A DNA stretch of 57,864 nt from an uncultured Lachnoclostridium sp. GTDB taxonomy: Bacteria; Bacillota; Clostridia; Lachnospirales; Lachnospiraceae. Under the pieces are notes generated by a model, which saw nothing but the letters and a program-made list of their open reading frames with translations, had not been told where the DNA came from and made no database searches. Location of the stretch: NCBI GenBank assembly GCA_946402335.1, contig CAMIWE010000005.1, positions 1 to 57,864 of the forward strand, read 5' to 3'. The position numbers were made by a program, and so were the translations under genes. Below, in pieces: positions 57,262 to 57,864 of the stretch (within the stretch, counting starts at the first letter, position 1; each line of letters opens with the position of its first letter).

Positions 57262-57319
57262 CATCCGGCGTTTTTGCGGGAATAATTCATTGAAATTAAT
57301 TCTTGCATTCCGCCGGATG
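57262..57319 (+). other. 9-bp inverted repeat spanning the rpsB promoter
   Basis: CATCCGGCG (57262-57270) and CGCCGGATG (57311-57319) are perfect reverse complements, 40 bp apart. The second arm lies within the promoter spacer. It could fold in codY read-through RNA, or act as an operator. Confidence 0.45.
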
Positions 57320-57331
57320 TTGTGCTATATT
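57303..57331 (+). promoter_or_regulatory. Strong sigma-A promoter of rpsB
   Basis: -35 TTGCAT (57303-57308), 17 bp spacer, -10 TATATT (57326-57331) with an extended -10 TGC. The AT-rich stretch AATAATTCATTGAAATTAA just upstream resembles an UP element, which is usual for ribosomal genes. Confidence 0.85.
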
Positions 57332-57361
57332 GTTTTAGTCTGAAAAATCACGCATACGGGT

Positions 57362-57390
57362 ATCCGGCCGGTGCCGAAAGGTCGCCGGAT
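57362..57390 (+). other. Leader stem-loop of rpsB
   Basis: ATCCGGC (57362-57368) pairs with GCCGGAT (57384-57390) in the ~95-nt leader. Ribosomal protein S2 controls its own mRNA in several bacteria; whether this stem is that site is not shown. Confidence 0.45.
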
Positions 57391-57431
57391 TGACTGATGC
57401 GGAAGCAAAAAACCAAAGGAGGAATATAACG

Positions 57432-57864
57432 ATGAGCGTTATATCAATGAAGCAGCTGCTTGAGGCCGGAGTACATTTCGGTCATCAGACGAGAAGATGG
57501 AACCCTAAGATGGCTCCGTACATTTATACCGAGAGAAACGGTATCTACATCATCGACCTTCAGAAGTCCGTAGGTAAGGTTGACGAGGCTTACTACGCAG
57601 TAAAGGACATCGTTGCAAACGGCGGCAAGATCCTTTTCGTAGGAACCAAGAAGCAGGCTCAGGATTCCATTAAGGTAGAGGCTGAGCGTTGCGGTATGTA
57701 CTATGTAAACGAGAGATGGCTCGGCGGTATGCTGACCAACTTTAAGACCATTCAGTCCCGTATCGCCAGACTGAAGGCAATCGAGACCATGTCCACCGAT
57801 GGCACCTTCGATGTACTTCCCAAGAAGGAAGTTATCGGCCTGAAGAAGGAGTGGGAGAAGCTTG
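57432..57864 (+). CDS. rpsB: 30S ribosomal protein S2, 3' end beyond the window
   Basis: Small-subunit protein, first 144 codons only. The N-terminus [37 protein letters not shown] (in parts) and the blocks [31 protein letters not shown] and [23 protein letters not shown] are typical S2. ATG 57432 is behind AAAGGAGGAATATAACG. Codon use is strongly biased, as in rpsP and rplS. The elongation factor Ts gene (tsf) would be expected next, outside the window. Confidence 0.97.
   Translation, partial: MSVISMKQLLEAGVHFGHQTRRWNPKMAPYIYTERNGIYIIDLQKSVGKVDEAYYAVKDIVANGGKILFVGTKKQAQDSIKVEAERCGMYYVNERWLGGMLTNFKTIQSRIARLKAIETMSTDGTFDVLPKKEVIGLKKEWEKL

Noticed and set aside
1..57864. tRNA, rRNA, SRP RNA, prophage or insertion sequence
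   Set aside because: All spacers were read; none is long enough for, or contains, a recognisable cloverleaf, rRNA segment, SRP RNA Alu/S domain, transposase or integrase gene.

Overview
The window looks like a core chromosomal segment of an anaerobic low-to-mid GC Firmicute, most likely a clostridial member of the Lachnospiraceae. The reasons are the Firmicutes-type gene order (ylxM-ffh-rpsP-khpA-rimM-trmD-rplS-lepB-rbgA-rnhB-yraN; comM-dprA-topA-codY-rpsB), a CodY homologue, Shine-Dalgarno sites of the AGGAGG type, sigma-A promoters (TTGnnn, 17 bp, TATAAT-like), formate-tetrahydrofolate ligase, Pro/Thr-linker lipoproteins, and a complete pyrBI pair. No tRNA, rRNA, CRISPR array, transposase or phage gene was seen. 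This placement is an inference from gene content, not from a database search.

Layout. 1-6.1 kb: end of a YitT-family membrane protein; a 98-residue unknown protein behind a promoter that carries a LexA/DinR-type SOS box; a GH36 alpha-galactosidase; a SpoU-type RNA methylase; and two related lipoproteins. 6.1-14 kb: the SRP/ribosome operon (ylxM, ffh, rpsP, khpA, terminator, rimM, trmD, rplS). Here trmD and rplS are separated by two paralogous membrane-anchored YD-repeat proteins. 14-25.5 kb: lepB, rbgA, rnhB, yraN, pgeF, a DUF512 radical-SAM-like protein, der, plsY, gpsA, an SH3-domain protein, then uxuA-uxuB. 25.5-36.8 kb: a membrane-anchored MutS-like ATPase, rnhA, mutS, a putative clan GH-A glycosidase, a DUF1858 protein, a phosphohexomutase, manA and fhs.

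36.9-45 kb: one transcription unit encoding an unusual ABC exporter. It has a lipoprotein adaptor, a second lipoprotein that looks like two adaptors in tandem, a 951-residue FtsX/MacB-type permease and two ATPases. The second ATPase has an Ala/Lys/Glu-rich N-terminal extension and a C-terminal AbrB-like domain. The unit ends at a strong terminator and is followed by a membrane-bound XRE regulator. 45.8-48.8 kb (minus strand): pyrB-pyrI and uxaC. 48.9-57.9 kb: kdgK (divergent from uxaC), a DUF4867-like gene, nrdR, comM, dprA, topA, codY and the start of rpsB.

Function. UxaC, UxuB, UxuA and KdgK together take glucuronate to 2-keto-3-deoxy-6-phosphogluconate, although their genes lie in two places about 22 kb apart. 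GH36, the GH-A-like enzyme, the phosphohexomutase and ManA fit a plant or host glycan diet. The points most worth a second look are the two-adaptor exporter with its AbrB-tailed ATPase, the YD-repeat pair inside a ribosomal operon, the SOS box, the ylxM promoter that fires inside a terminator stem, and the CodY-box-like site upstream of topA-codY.
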